Positions 1 to 11,338 of a stretch of 64,000 nt of DNA are shown in pieces (position 1 is the stretch's first letter; each line of letters opens with the position of its first letter). Source of the DNA: Scortum barcoo (taxonomy: Eukaryota; Chordata; Actinopteri; Centrarchiformes; Terapontidae); the NCBI GenBank assembly GCA_023238725.1, contig CM041545.1:19063501-19127500 (forward strand), in the 5' to 3' direction. Under the pieces are notes generated by a model. It saw only the letters and a list, made by a program, of their open reading frames with translations. It had not been told where the DNA came from and made no database searches. A program made the position numbers and the translations under genes.

Positions 1-3000
1 ATGACTGATATTATTCAGTGATGGCAAAGGTTTGGAAATCGAGTTTCAGAGCACCCCCATTTGCGTCGTGGCGATGACTCACGGGTAAATATCAGTCTCA
101 AATATCAATATCAGAAAAATCGGTCTGTCTGTTTAAAATAAATTGAAAGCAAAGGTGACAATAGCTTATATTTTCAATATACACTTAATATCTTGAACAG
201 AACATACTCAGATTTCTTACATTTCAACAAATACCTCCTGGGTTGCTAATGGTCAAATGGTATGTTACTGACTGTAATAGGAAATCATTTTACTGCTATT
301 TTTACATCATCAAATTTAATGAGCAAAATTGATCCTTGCACTTTCAGAAAATGTGAAGCGGTGCTGTTGCCTCCCCCTTGCATTAAAGTGTCAAAGATGA
401 TTGCTGTCCAGTGTTTTAGCCCACATCATTCATAACTAATTGATCCATTTCCACGAGTTGTCGGGCATTGTATTTGAACCACAGGGTCCATCTTAAACAT
501 AACTTGAAAATTCTGTGGATATGGGTTTTCTTTAAATGACGCATATTCTGAGGCTAAATGGAGGCTCTGAAATTACGCTTTTGTTCATTTCATATTTTAG
601 AAGGGGTTGTGGTCGCTAATAATAGGGCTGTGCTTTTGATTCACCGTCACTGACCTTGAATGGGTTTGATTGTAATGCAGATAGGGCAAAAGGCAAAATA
701 GTGTCTTTATGTGTTTGTACTCAATGGCTCTCTTTCTGTTACAACTTCTTTCCCATCTTTCAGTATTTAGACCGTGATGATTGGCGTGTGTCAGTTTTCC
801 CAGGTACCGTTCAGTCTTGGCATTATCGCAGCCTTTAGAAAATGTCAGTGAATTTCCCGCGTACGTTTCAGCTCTGCTCTCACTGTGTCACCTTCAGCGT
901 GGACTCCTCTTGGCTCATTTCCTTCTTTCACTTTTTCTGGTGCTGCTTCTTCCAGTCAGTCTCACAGTCATTGTGTTATCCCCCTTGGTGCTTGTCCAAG
1001 CTCGCCCCCAAAGCAATTTACCGCCCCTTGTGATGTTTCCAGGGAGAGACGTGATACGTAGGTAAAGGTATCACTCTGCTGCTTTGTCATTTTGGCATGA
1101 AACTCACAGGGATTTAAAAAAAAACTCAGTGGAAACATGAATCTAAAACATAATGGATAATACCTGATCAGTATGATTTCACTGATACGGAGAATAGAGA
1201 GATCAAAGTCCCTGAAGTATTTTTAACATAGGCAAACGTTTCATTTTTCCATCACAACAAGAAACTAAAACTGTCAAATACCAAAGATAAATTGATTGAT
1301 TTTTTTAATCTTGTGTGCTTACTTATTTATCTGATAGCTCCTGATTATGTAAAATTTAACATTGCAGACAGAGATAAATATTTATATATCATTATGGTGT
1401 CTGTACCAAAGATTGTATGTTGTGTTAGTATTTTTTTTTTTTGTTTCCAGAAGGCACAATTTATCTGGCAAAGCAAGATTTTTTTTTTTCCCCCACATAT
1501 CCAAGATCTGTGATGGTGAGCAGCAGCGATTTGGATGTTAAAAGCATTTGTGTTCACATCTGCGAGGCCGTAAGTGGATTTAGAGGCTGTGTGTTTGCGG
1601 TTTTGATGAGTTTGTTCCTGTTGGTGACTGCGAGTGTGCTGAAGTAGCAGATGGAGCAATAGACGAGGACAGGCTCTTTGATGCTCGGATTCGAGGGGAG
1701 TGGTAGGGTGGGGAGGCGGGGTGCAGTGGCGAAGGCGTTGAGTTTCCGGCGCTGGCGGAGAGCTTCAGCTGGCAGAGTTTATGATTGGAGTGTCCATCAA
1801 AGCTGACTTTTAAAACGTCCACAAGGATTCCTGCACATTTGAAAACTCAATTGCATGTCAGCTGTGTCACTGCCGCTGATCAGATTGTGGAGAGTGGAGG
1901 TCAAACACTGTGATCTTTATCTGAAGTGAGAGAGCTGAGAATAACACCAGAAATAGATTCATTTATAATTAAGAAAAAAATACTGTTCTATCAGCAATAC
2001 AGTTGTTTTCTGTTATTTTATGGACAGATTACAACAATTTTTTCACGTTTAATGTTAAGCTAATTAGTATCTACAGTCCTTGTGACCAACATCTTACCAC
2101 AAATGTCACAGATGGAGCTAAAACAATTAGTGCATTTACTGATTAGTCCATAAACAGAAATTAATCGATTCCTTTCAGTAATGTTTAAAGCAAAAATAAA
2201 AAAGTACTTTGTAGTTTCAGCTTTTCAAATGAGAGGATTTGCTGATTTTCTTGTTATATATCGAAACAATGTTGAATATCTTTAGGTTTTGGGACATTTG
2301 ATGAACAAAACAGATCATTTGAAGGTATTGCCTCATGCTTTTTACATTTCAGACACTAAAGGATTCATCAAAAAGTTCAGAGGCAGATTAATCAATAATG
2401 GAAATGTTTGTCATTTGGAGCACTAATGACAGCGTTGCATTCACAAACTAATTTCTGACCCGGGAAGTCATCTTTGCGGTCTGCAGAATCGCACTTGAAT
2501 GCATCATTCAGGCAGACTTTTCAGGAGCCAGCGAGTTAGTGAGAGGGGGGCCATTCAGCTGAGAGGCAGGCCACCAATCATCAGGCGCTGCTTTTGTTTT
2601 TAACCAGTTATACTGATTATTCTGTAGATTAAGCCTCCACTAAGACAACTTCCATCTCCTTTTTTTTTTTACTTTTGATCTCCGTTGGAATATTCTACAC
2701 CCTGTTTAAAAGAAAAAGGTGACTCAAGCAATAAAATGATTATCACTGACAGGAAGGAGGTAGTTTCCAGAGAATTTATTTAAATCAAACATCCACTATC
2801 TCTGGTCTGCTTCCTGTTTTGCGACCCAGATGAGAGAAGGGATGACTTCACGAGAGGTGACGTCTCTTTTAACCGTATCACCGTAAAACCCTTCATTACA
2901 CATTTCTCACTCCTGAGGACTGTTACAGCTCTGTCAGTGGACGGGTAATTTCCCCTCACACGTCTTCAAAAAGAGGTCTAATCGAAACATAATTGAATTC

Positions 3001-6000
3001 TTGACTCATTAACAACACCTGCTGTATTTGGTTTCTATTTCAACTTTGTCTCGTTTTAATGAGGCATCCTCGAGCTCTGCATTGTTCGCTAATTAAGCTC
3101 GGCGGACCCCGCAATTAGAGACCAAACGCTGTTGATTGCAGAGGCCATTTCTGTGATTTCCACCGCTCTGAGACATCGCTGCACACAGAAAGTCTATGTG
3201 AAACACTTCAAAAAAAAGTTTGCAGCTTCCTCCTTCGTGGAGAGAGGAGCGGTCGGCTTGTTTACAGTAAGAGATTCCAAAGGGGAGTAAGTTTCATGAT
3301 GAAGTAAAGCAAAAAAATGTACATAGAAACTTCTCAAGTGTTGGCAGAATTTCAGACCCGTGTTTCCAGTTTACGACTAATGACGATTCCTTAATGTTTT
3401 CACTTTACAAGTGATTTTTTTTTTTAAGTTATAAGGCATCATGTTTTTGTATCAAAGACATTAACAAATAAAGTAGAGCTGAAGCAAACAAAATTTGCAG
3501 TATTGATGAATCTGACAGTTGTTTTGTTGATTAATTTACTAAATGTTTGGTCTTAAAAGTGTCATAAAAAGTGAAAAATGTCGGTGACGAATTCACCTTC
3601 AATCTGTTTGCTTTGTTCAACACAACAATCCAAAAGAAATGCATTCACTTTACTCACATGTAAAATAAATATTTAATTAATCTGCAGTTCATTTCAGCTC
3701 TTACATCAGTCCCGGATGAACCATAAATAAAATGAAGGCAAGAAATCCAGTTTCAGCCATGCACATGACAAAAAAGAGCACTGAATCTATCTGCTGATGA
3801 GTTAACTGGAAAAATAAAAAAAATATCCTCTTTGCTGAGTGAGGGTGTAGGGTGTGTCACTTAACGCCCTTTGCATTCGCAGTATTACGAACTGGGTGAC
3901 ATTCCCACGAAAAATCACAAGTACTGCACAGCTTGAAATAGTTTTTTTAATCACCCAGCTGCAGTTGGTCTGCCAGAGAAGAGAGGTGGAGCTGACAGTG
4001 GACTCGCTCACTAAATCACACGCATGTGAAGCAGCGTGCTGTTTTTAACAGTCCCTGCTAGAGTTATGAATAAACTGTTACTACAAATCCATTAAAGAGG
4101 AACAGATTTGACCGTAAGAGGAAGGCAAATGTTAAAAACAGCAAAGAGTTGGGGTCAAGTGAGGTTGGAGATGCGGATGCAGATGTGGCTCTCTTGCTTT
4201 TCTTGGACAGCTTGGCACCATTTACATTTATAAATAAATATAAATGTACTCTACGCATCTGTAGTGACCGCCTGTTGTCATAAGTACTGCCAAAGAGACT
4301 GAAACTGAGATTTTCTAGATCATTATCTTAATGTTCAAAGCAGAAATGATCAACGAACTCCACCAGAGAAAGTATCTACAGTAAATATAAGCTTCCTTGG
4401 TGAAATAATGCACATTTATAGGTAACATTTTCCCCAAATACTAATATAAATAATAATAAAAAATGGAAAATATAACTATAACAGAAAAGAAATGTGTTGT
4501 TTGAATGAAATGACGCTTTCATGATCGCCGCTGATGATTGAACCACAATCAGTCCTAACAGCAGGCTCAAAAAACACATTAGATTTAGACTGAAGGATTG
4601 ATTGTGCCTCATTGTCTTAAGTGCCTTTAACTGTACTTTTTACCTACCTGGTGACGTCAAAAGCCCCGGTGATTACACATTAATCCTCTTCAACTGCTTT
4701 TTTTCTTTGGTAATTGTACACATTTCTTCCGCTAGTAACAATTTTTATTAGTAGCCGAGCATTTTAGTCATCAAATCACCTGGTCGCAGCAGGAGAGTAA
4801 ATTTAGTCATGCATTAACCACTAAATGTCTTTGAAAAGTGCTATTTCTATTTCTATTATTAGATTTTTCCCACTGATATGCAGAAATATAAGATGGAAAT
4901 TGTTTTATAGCACAATTAAAGTGGTCGATTAGAATTGCTTTCCGGTATAATATCAAATATTTAGATGTTGTAAGTTAAGATGTAAATCAGACTAATGTTA
5001 CAAACTGGGAAAAGCTTTTTAAGAGTATTTACTGTGACAAAGAGAGAAGCAAAAACTCATTATACATAATATGTTGAACCCTAATAACTCTTTTTATTAG
5101 AGAAATATGAATTAATTTGTTAGGACCACAACTCACTGTAATGTATGGCCATTTTTCTGTCAAAAAAACAGTTTCTCACGCCCGCGTTCGGGCTGCAAGG
5201 GAGGCCTGATGCGTCGTTTCTTGCCTTTATTTATCCTGTTTGACAAGTTAAACAAACTAAATTATCTGTTAATTAACTTTCATGTTGATGTTTTGCCTGT
5301 TTTATTGCAAAGATGCTTCAACAGCAGCCCAAATCAAACATTACATCTTTTAATTAATCAAGAATTCATAAAGCATCAGAGCAAGTGGAGATAATGTCAA
5401 CTTTAGTAGTATAATTAATCTTTTTAACTTGTTGTTTAATGCCTTATACAATTATTAAAGTTAGTTTATTTTCATCAGCACAACTGACAAATGTCTTTAT
5501 AGAGGCCCCTTTTATTTCATCTCACTGCCACATAATGTTCACCCATTGACGTACACTGAATTGTTCGTGAAAGTCAGAAATCAAAACGTTGCTCCTCCGA
5601 CATGTTGTAATTTATGTCAACCGCTCACTTGGATCACACCGTGTTTTTTTTTTCTTTTTTCTTTTTCTTTTTTATGCATTTGCATTATCGCCTTCCTGTT
5701 AAGTGGAAATAAAAGCTCATCTTTGACATGTTCACTTTCTGAGAATAAAGGCCCTGTAAATGAGAATGTCACTCAGTCAGCTCGGTGTCAGTCGTCATGC
5801 AGGAAGCGTGCAGACGTGAGCGAGCGAGCGTCAAACAGGAAACAGCAGACAAAAGATCGATCTGACTGAGCTTCATCAGCATGAACGCAGCATTTTGGAT
5901 GTGTCTTCTTCCTTTGACCCTTTCTTTGTCCCTCTGTCCGCCTCATTGCTTTAACGTCCAGCTGTATTTCTCTTTTTGTCATTTTAATTGTGCAATATTG

Positions 6001-6711
6001 TGAGCAGATTTTACTCTGAATGTTTAACTTACTAAATATGTTCTTTTATTTAATTTGAAATACGTAACAGCTCCATGTTTGACATATCATTTGACTTACC
6101 CTTAAAATAGGAAGTATTTTACTGCAAACTGGAGAATATAAAATGTTCGAGCAGGTTATATTGACCGAAATTCTTTTTTTTCATGGAAACAAACATATTA
6201 TCTGTTAAATTCAGCTCTTCGTAAATTGTGACAAAGAAATGCTCTTAGTGACATTTTATTTGAAAAATACTTATCAGTGCTCTCTGGTGGACAAACTGCT
6301 GTATATAGTGTTTCTAACACTGACATTACATACTGTTTGATGCTTAACATAAATCCTGTGATCTATATATCTTTGATAAACTAATACCAGCGATTTATGG
6401 TCGGACTCTAGTATTTCATTTATTTGGTAATTCAGTAAGTTGATTCAGGGTTTCTCCATTTGTACCGTGGCGACAACTGGCTCGGGAAGACGTTTTTTTT
6501 TTTTTACAAGAATCATATTGTCGAGTTCTTATAATTATATCATTGAAGAAAATAACACATAAATGCCCCATTCAGAATTAAATGAAAAACAAGAGAGCTG
6601 TCACGGGTTTGTTGAGAGCTCATAATTATCCGTTTATAATTATATGAACAGTGAGATATTTCATGTTATTAAGTCATGCCTGATGATGTCTTCTGCGTCG
6701 TGTCTGTGTAG
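1..6711. other. Non-coding stretch upstream of the first plgrkt exon in view
   Basis: No exon was recognised in this 6.7 kb. It is AT-rich with poly-T runs and scattered short open frames that lack family resemblance or paired splice sites. It is either 5' flank or the first intron of plgrkt. The exon that should encode the conserved plgrkt N-terminus (a myristoylation-type MG start in the human protein) was looked for and not found, so it probably lies left of the window. A Ser/Pro-rich minus-strand frame at 1580-1822 is discussed among the rejected items. Confidence 0.5.
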
Positions 6712-8114
6712 ATGGAGCGTCAGATCCTGATGCAGAACCAGATGAGGGAGCGGCAGATGGCGATGCAGATCGCCTGGTCCAGAGAGTTTCTCAAATACTT
6801 TGGCACTTTCTTCACACTGACTGCGACGGGGCTCACTGTGGGGTGAGTTTTATTCGTGGTGTTTTTGTTCAACATGAGAGAGAGATGATCTGTATCTAAC
6901 ACACCAACACAGTAACGACGCACCGTGAGAGGACGACTTGTATCAGCTTGTAAAGTGTGACTGTCACCGAACTGAGTCTTCACAGCTTCAGTTTTCAATA
7001 AATAAAATGATGTTTTATGGATGGATTACATGATGTTTTGTAGTTACATCATGGAGAGTGATGCAACACTTTTAACAGTTACGGTCTTGTTAAAAATGAC
7101 TCTATAGGTGGCGCTGTAGCATCATGACACATCTGTGGTCATTCATTGGACTGATTCACTTCATATTTCCACAATTTGAACTCAACATCATTTTAATGTC
7201 AGTCACAAATTAAATTTTCTGTAATTGAATATATTTGTGTGGCTGAAGTGAAATTAAGCTATCTGGGTGCTTTTTTATTTCTTCATTTAATTTTTTAATG
7301 ACATTGAATGTTTTCTTCTTTTTTTCTTTACCTCTCTGCAGTGCCATTAAAAGAAAGAGACCAGGCCTTCTGGCTCCCATCTTTCCTCTCAGCTTCATAC
7401 TTGCTTACCAGATGGACAGCGCCTATGGGACACTCATTTATCGAATGAGAGGTGAGACTAAACGCTTATCATCATCAACGCCGTCACCTTGTATAAAAAA
7501 AGCTTCAAACACTGAACCATTTAGCAGACACTTTTAAATCTCAATTCTGAGCAACAGAATTAGGATTTAAAGTTTCACAAACAGCAGCGTAAAAACAAAA
7601 TACTGCATACCGCCCTGCAGTTTTCCACAAATATAACACTTAAAACGACCTTCAAGATTCAGTGATATCTACAATCAGCAAAAGTTTATTAAAAAATTAA
7701 TTGAAATACTGTATGAGCTAAATGTTCTTATAATTTTGCAGCACCATCACAAAAATAATTAAATCGTTGGTCAGACATTAGTTCATGAAATATTTGTATT
7801 ACCTCACATGCTTGTGTAATGTTAACTTATGATGAGCTGATTAGTTGTTTTCTGTTCTTTCCTTCATTGCTGGTACCGAATCTCTTTGGGGGGTATCAAC
7901 AACACACTAAAACTAAACCAACTAAAACCAGACAAAATTTAGTACAGATGCTCTAAACCTCTTTTTTCCTCCCATCACACCTTTAGGGGAGGCTGAGAGC
8001 ATCATGGCGTCTGAACTCGACCGTCTGGATCTGCCGAATGGGACTCCGACTTTCGATAGCATAGAGAAGGCCCGCCGCGCTAAAGTCAGCCTCAGCTCCT
8101 TCTTGGAGAAATGA
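6712..8114 (+). CDS. plgrkt: Plasminogen receptor with C-terminal lysine (partial, last three coding exons)
   Basis: Plg-RKT is a small integral membrane protein whose exposed C-terminal lysine binds plasminogen and promotes its activation at the cell surface. Coding exons in view are 6712-6842, 7342-7451 and 7987-8114; phases agree (43 codons+2, 1+36 codons+1, 2+41 codons+stop) and each intron has GT/AG ends. The first exon reads MERQILMQNQMRERQMAMQI, followed by WSREFLKYFGTFF, almost identical to the mammalian protein. The second carries the basic loop KRKRPG and a second hydrophobic segment (PIFPLSFILAYQ). The last ends SSFLEK then TGA, so the diagnostic C-terminal Lys is kept. The first coding exon is missing from the window, so the ATG at 6712 is probably an internal methionine right after a splice acceptor (TGTGTAG), not the start. 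Identification is firm; the 5' end is unresolved. Confidence 0.95.
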
Positions 8115-8387
8115 AAAGTTGATTATTTCAGATAAAAATCACAATTGTCGAATTGATGCATTCACCTGTGCTGCTTTTGCTAAATTATAGAAAAAAAAAT
8201 TCTGCCTTTCGGGTATTATTAGTGAGTTCATGGTTTGCACTAATTATATAAATCTCATGAACCTCGAGTTAGTGTTAATTAATATAAAAATAACGATGTG
8301 GTAAATGTTATTAGAGGAGAATCAACACTTTGTCAGCACTGAATACACAGATACACAGCATACAGAATACACAGCACTGAGAATACC

Positions 8388-8393
8388 AATAAA
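8388..8393 (+). terminator. Candidate plgrkt polyadenylation signal
   Basis: AATAAA lies 274 bp after the plgrkt stop codon and is the first canonical signal on the plus strand downstream of it. Another AATAAA-type signal occurs near 9330. Usage is inferred. Confidence 0.45.
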
Positions 8394-9618
8394 TTTCGGT
8401 ACTTATATACAGTCAGCACTGTAAAAATAATATATAACATGAATATTTGCAGCATTCAACAGTTGTAACGTAATTAAATTAGAAACAATAGTTGTGTCCA
8501 AAAGGATTTCAAAGATTTCTTGGAGCTGTTTCGAAACCCACAATTTAAATTCTTTCCAGCTTTATTTTCTGTATAGTGTGCAGCAACAACACACTAAAAA
8601 ACAGATTTACATACATTTGCATCCTGTTTGGTTTGAGTATACTTCATACTTAAAGTTACAGTTTGAACTCGCCACACACTAAAAACCAGCTCAGACTCAG
8701 TTTGTTTTGTTCTGTTTGTTAATCATTTTCTTGGTTAAAGCTGTGTAAAGTGATTTTTGACCACAGGAGGGCAGAAAAGCTCCTCAGCACACTCGCAGTA
8801 ATGTGACTGTCTGAGTGCATCGAGGCCATAAGCTTAATGTTTTAACAAACAGCAACGAACAAATGCAATATTCACATTTCATTTCATTCATTTTTTTTTC
8901 AGCTCTAGTTCAGTTTAAAATAGACACATTAGATTTTAGCCTGGCACACTCACTGTCAAAATGTTAATATCAAAAATAAGACTTAATTAAGTCTTAATTG
9001 TTAAAATTCCCAACACTTCAGACATCCGTCCTGACAGCAGAAGATTGTTATTATCCCAAATTTATCTTAACTTTATCCCAAAAAATTTGTGGTCTTTGTA
9101 ATTGAAAGAGATGAGTTTATTTGCCAAGTTCGAATTTGAGTTTTATACCAAAGCTAAAAAAATAAATTGGTGTGCCTGTATTTTTTTTTTTTTTTTTTAT
9201 TACCACATTAGTATTCAGTGGATATAAAATATTACGAGGTGCTGATGTGTATGCGTTAAGTATTTAGCATCATTTTAACTCTAAAATGTTTAAAATCTTG
9301 GAAAGAACAGAAACTATATTTGTAATTCCAATAAAATGAAATATCGCAAAACCTTTTTTCTCTGATTGTATTTAGTGACAAAGTGCTTCTGTGGTGCAAA
9401 GCTCCAAATCCAATATATATCCCAAACCACCTGTTTTTTTACCCAGACAGTGTTAATATAAGCCTAAACCATTTACAGCCTTAATTTTCACGCAGCGTGA
9501 CGTACTGGATGTCGTGCGTGCTTGCGTATAGTTTGTCTTAAAACTCATCCCTGCAACTAGTGTGTGAGTAACGTGCGCGTTGCCCTAATACAACTACAAT
9601 AAAGAAATAACTCCCGAG

Positions 9619-9648
9619 TACGTCATTGTCATCAATCTAAATGACGTG
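9619..9648. promoter_or_regulatory. Pair of CRE-like sites upstream of the relaxin gene
   Basis: TACGTCA at 9619-9625 and ATGACGTG at 9641-9648 are CREB/ATF-type half or near-full sites in opposite orientation, about 15 bp apart and 300 bp before the relaxin start codon. A TATA-like TTTATAGAG follows near 9727. The motifs are visible; promoter function is inference. Confidence 0.35.
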
Positions 9649-9943
9649 TGTGTCTGTGTGAGGGAGGAGGAGGGAGAGAGAGGAGGAGGTTGAACGCATA
9701 CGTTGATGAGTGAACTAGTCACCAGGTTTATAGAGAGTACAAGAGGAGGAGGACGCAAGACAGACGGACAGAAGTGGCTTTTTGCAACTTTGGCTCAACA
9801 GGCTGCAGATTCAAAAGTCTTCCAAACAGGAGAGAGCAAGGAAAAAAAAAGAAACGACAGGGAAACTCGCAGGAAATTTGGCACCACTTGATTCAATCTG
9901 AGGTGGAGCTCAGCTGACCCTTCCTGCGCAGCTCAAGTGAAAA

Positions 9944-11338
9944 ATGCTCTGGAGGTTGAGCCTCGCCGTGGTGTGCGTCGGCGGCATATGCAGCAGCACG
10001 CAGGCGGACGTGATGAGCAGGCTGATCATACCGAGGGACTACGGGGTGAAGCTGTGCGGCAGAGAGTTCATCAGAGCGGTCATCTTCACCTGCGGCGGCT
10101 CCCGGTGGAGACGGTCCACAGAGGGCGACTTAGGTAAGTCAACGTTACTGCCCTATTATCAATTTCCCTGTTTGTGCACGCTACTTAGACACACATGCAT
10201 CTAAAAATAAAAGCCCAGAAATGTTCAAATGTATGCAGACATGTTTCAAAATAAAGTATTATCTGCTTTTGTCCACATGTTGAAACCAGGTGTTTTACTC
10301 TCAGCAAAGGTAGAGATAATTGAAGAGACGAAATGCAGGAGAAACTGCAATTTTCTGCTTTTTGATTTGTAGATTTCCACCGAGCATGTTAGTTAGATGG
10401 TGAGTTATTTCACATCATAAACGGTCGGCTGCCACAGGGCTTTAATCAGGCAACAATTCCTCCCCTCACATACACACATGGACAAAATTGTTGATACCCT
10501 TCTGTTAAAGAAAGAAAAACCCACAAAGATCTCTGAAATAACTTGACACTGACAAAAGTAATAAATGAAAAAATTTACTGAAAATGAACTAATGAAAATC
10601 AGACATTGCTTTTGAATTGTGGTTCAACAAAATCATTTTAAAAAACAAACTGGCCAGGACAAAAATGATGGTGAGTTTTTCTTTCTTTTACGGAGAGGTA
10701 CCAACAATTTTGTCCGCTTGTGTATCTGTTAGTCAGCTGATTGACAGAGCCTCATGTTTCAGCACATCAGCTCAACCTTTTAGTGAGAAATAACTATAAT
10801 TCTTCTGTTGTTGGTCCTCTAAAAAGTGTTTTTATTGACATGTTTTGATCCTCCTATTTGTTAATTTAGGAGTGAAAATGACAAATGATAAGTTTAATAG
10901 GTTTATGTTTAATTCCTGGTTGTGATTGAGGTTATTTATCCATCCTTTTTTCTTTCTCCAGATCCCTTCCGGTGGAGTTCCCTCAGTGACGTTACAGTGG
11001 AGGACAACCAGCAGACCTGGCAACCCGGCGCAGAGCTCACAGATAACCGCTCTCCTCCCCGCCTCGCCGCCTCCTCCTCCTCTTCCTCCCTGGCAGACCT
11101 CCTGGCTCTTTACGGGGCCGCGGGAGACGGACAGCAGCAGGCGGCGAACGACCCGTCCCCGCTGGAGAGGTCTCTGCCGTCCACGATTTTAGGCGAGAGA
11201 CTCGACGGAGACCCGGCGGCAGCAGCGGCGGCTGACTGGCCCATACCGAGCAAGAGAAAGAGAAACTTTTCTCTCGGGGTGGCGGGGAAGTGCTGTAACC
11301 AGGGTTGCACCAAAAACGATATCGGACGCTTGTGCTGA
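9944..11338 (+). CDS. rln: Relaxin-family preprohormone (JAK2-linked, relaxin-3-like B chain)
   Basis: Two coding exons, 9944-10133 and 10962-11338, join in phase 1 to give a 188-aa preprohormone. Residues 1-21 form a signal peptide (hydrophobic SLAVVCVGGIC, likely cut after TQA). The B chain has LCGREFIRAVIFTC with Cys spaced by 11 residues and the RxxxRxxI receptor-binding motif, then GGSRW. A long acidic, Ser/Ala-rich C peptide follows, ending in the dibasic site KRKR. The A chain ends CCNQGCTKNDIGRLC, the CC-x3-C-x8-C insulin-family pattern. Mature relaxins are two-chain secreted peptides acting on relaxin-family GPCRs. The single intron within the C peptide is normal for the family. The B chain resembles relaxin-3 almost exactly, but linkage to plgrkt and jak2 marks the locus of tetrapod RLN1/2; teleost databases may call it rln, rln2-like or rln3-like. 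Confidence 0.93.
10473..10722. mobile_element. Short TA-flanked MITE in the relaxin intron
   Basis: The ends are inverted repeats of about 26 bp. The left begins CACACATGGACAAAATTG (10473 on) and the right ends CAATTTTGTCCGCTTGTG (to 10722), about 4 mismatches apart. Each end abuts a TA dinucleotide (10471-10472 and 10723-10724), the target-site duplication of Tc1/mariner elements. No transposase frame is present in the 250 bp, so it is a non-autonomous element. It lies wholly within the 828-bp relaxin intron. Confidence 0.8.

Noticed and set aside
1580..1822. Minus-strand Ser/Pro-rich frame in GC-richer DNA
   Set aside because: Composition looks slightly coding, but no family was recognised, no clear splice sites or partner exons were found, and a second overlapping frame is equally open.
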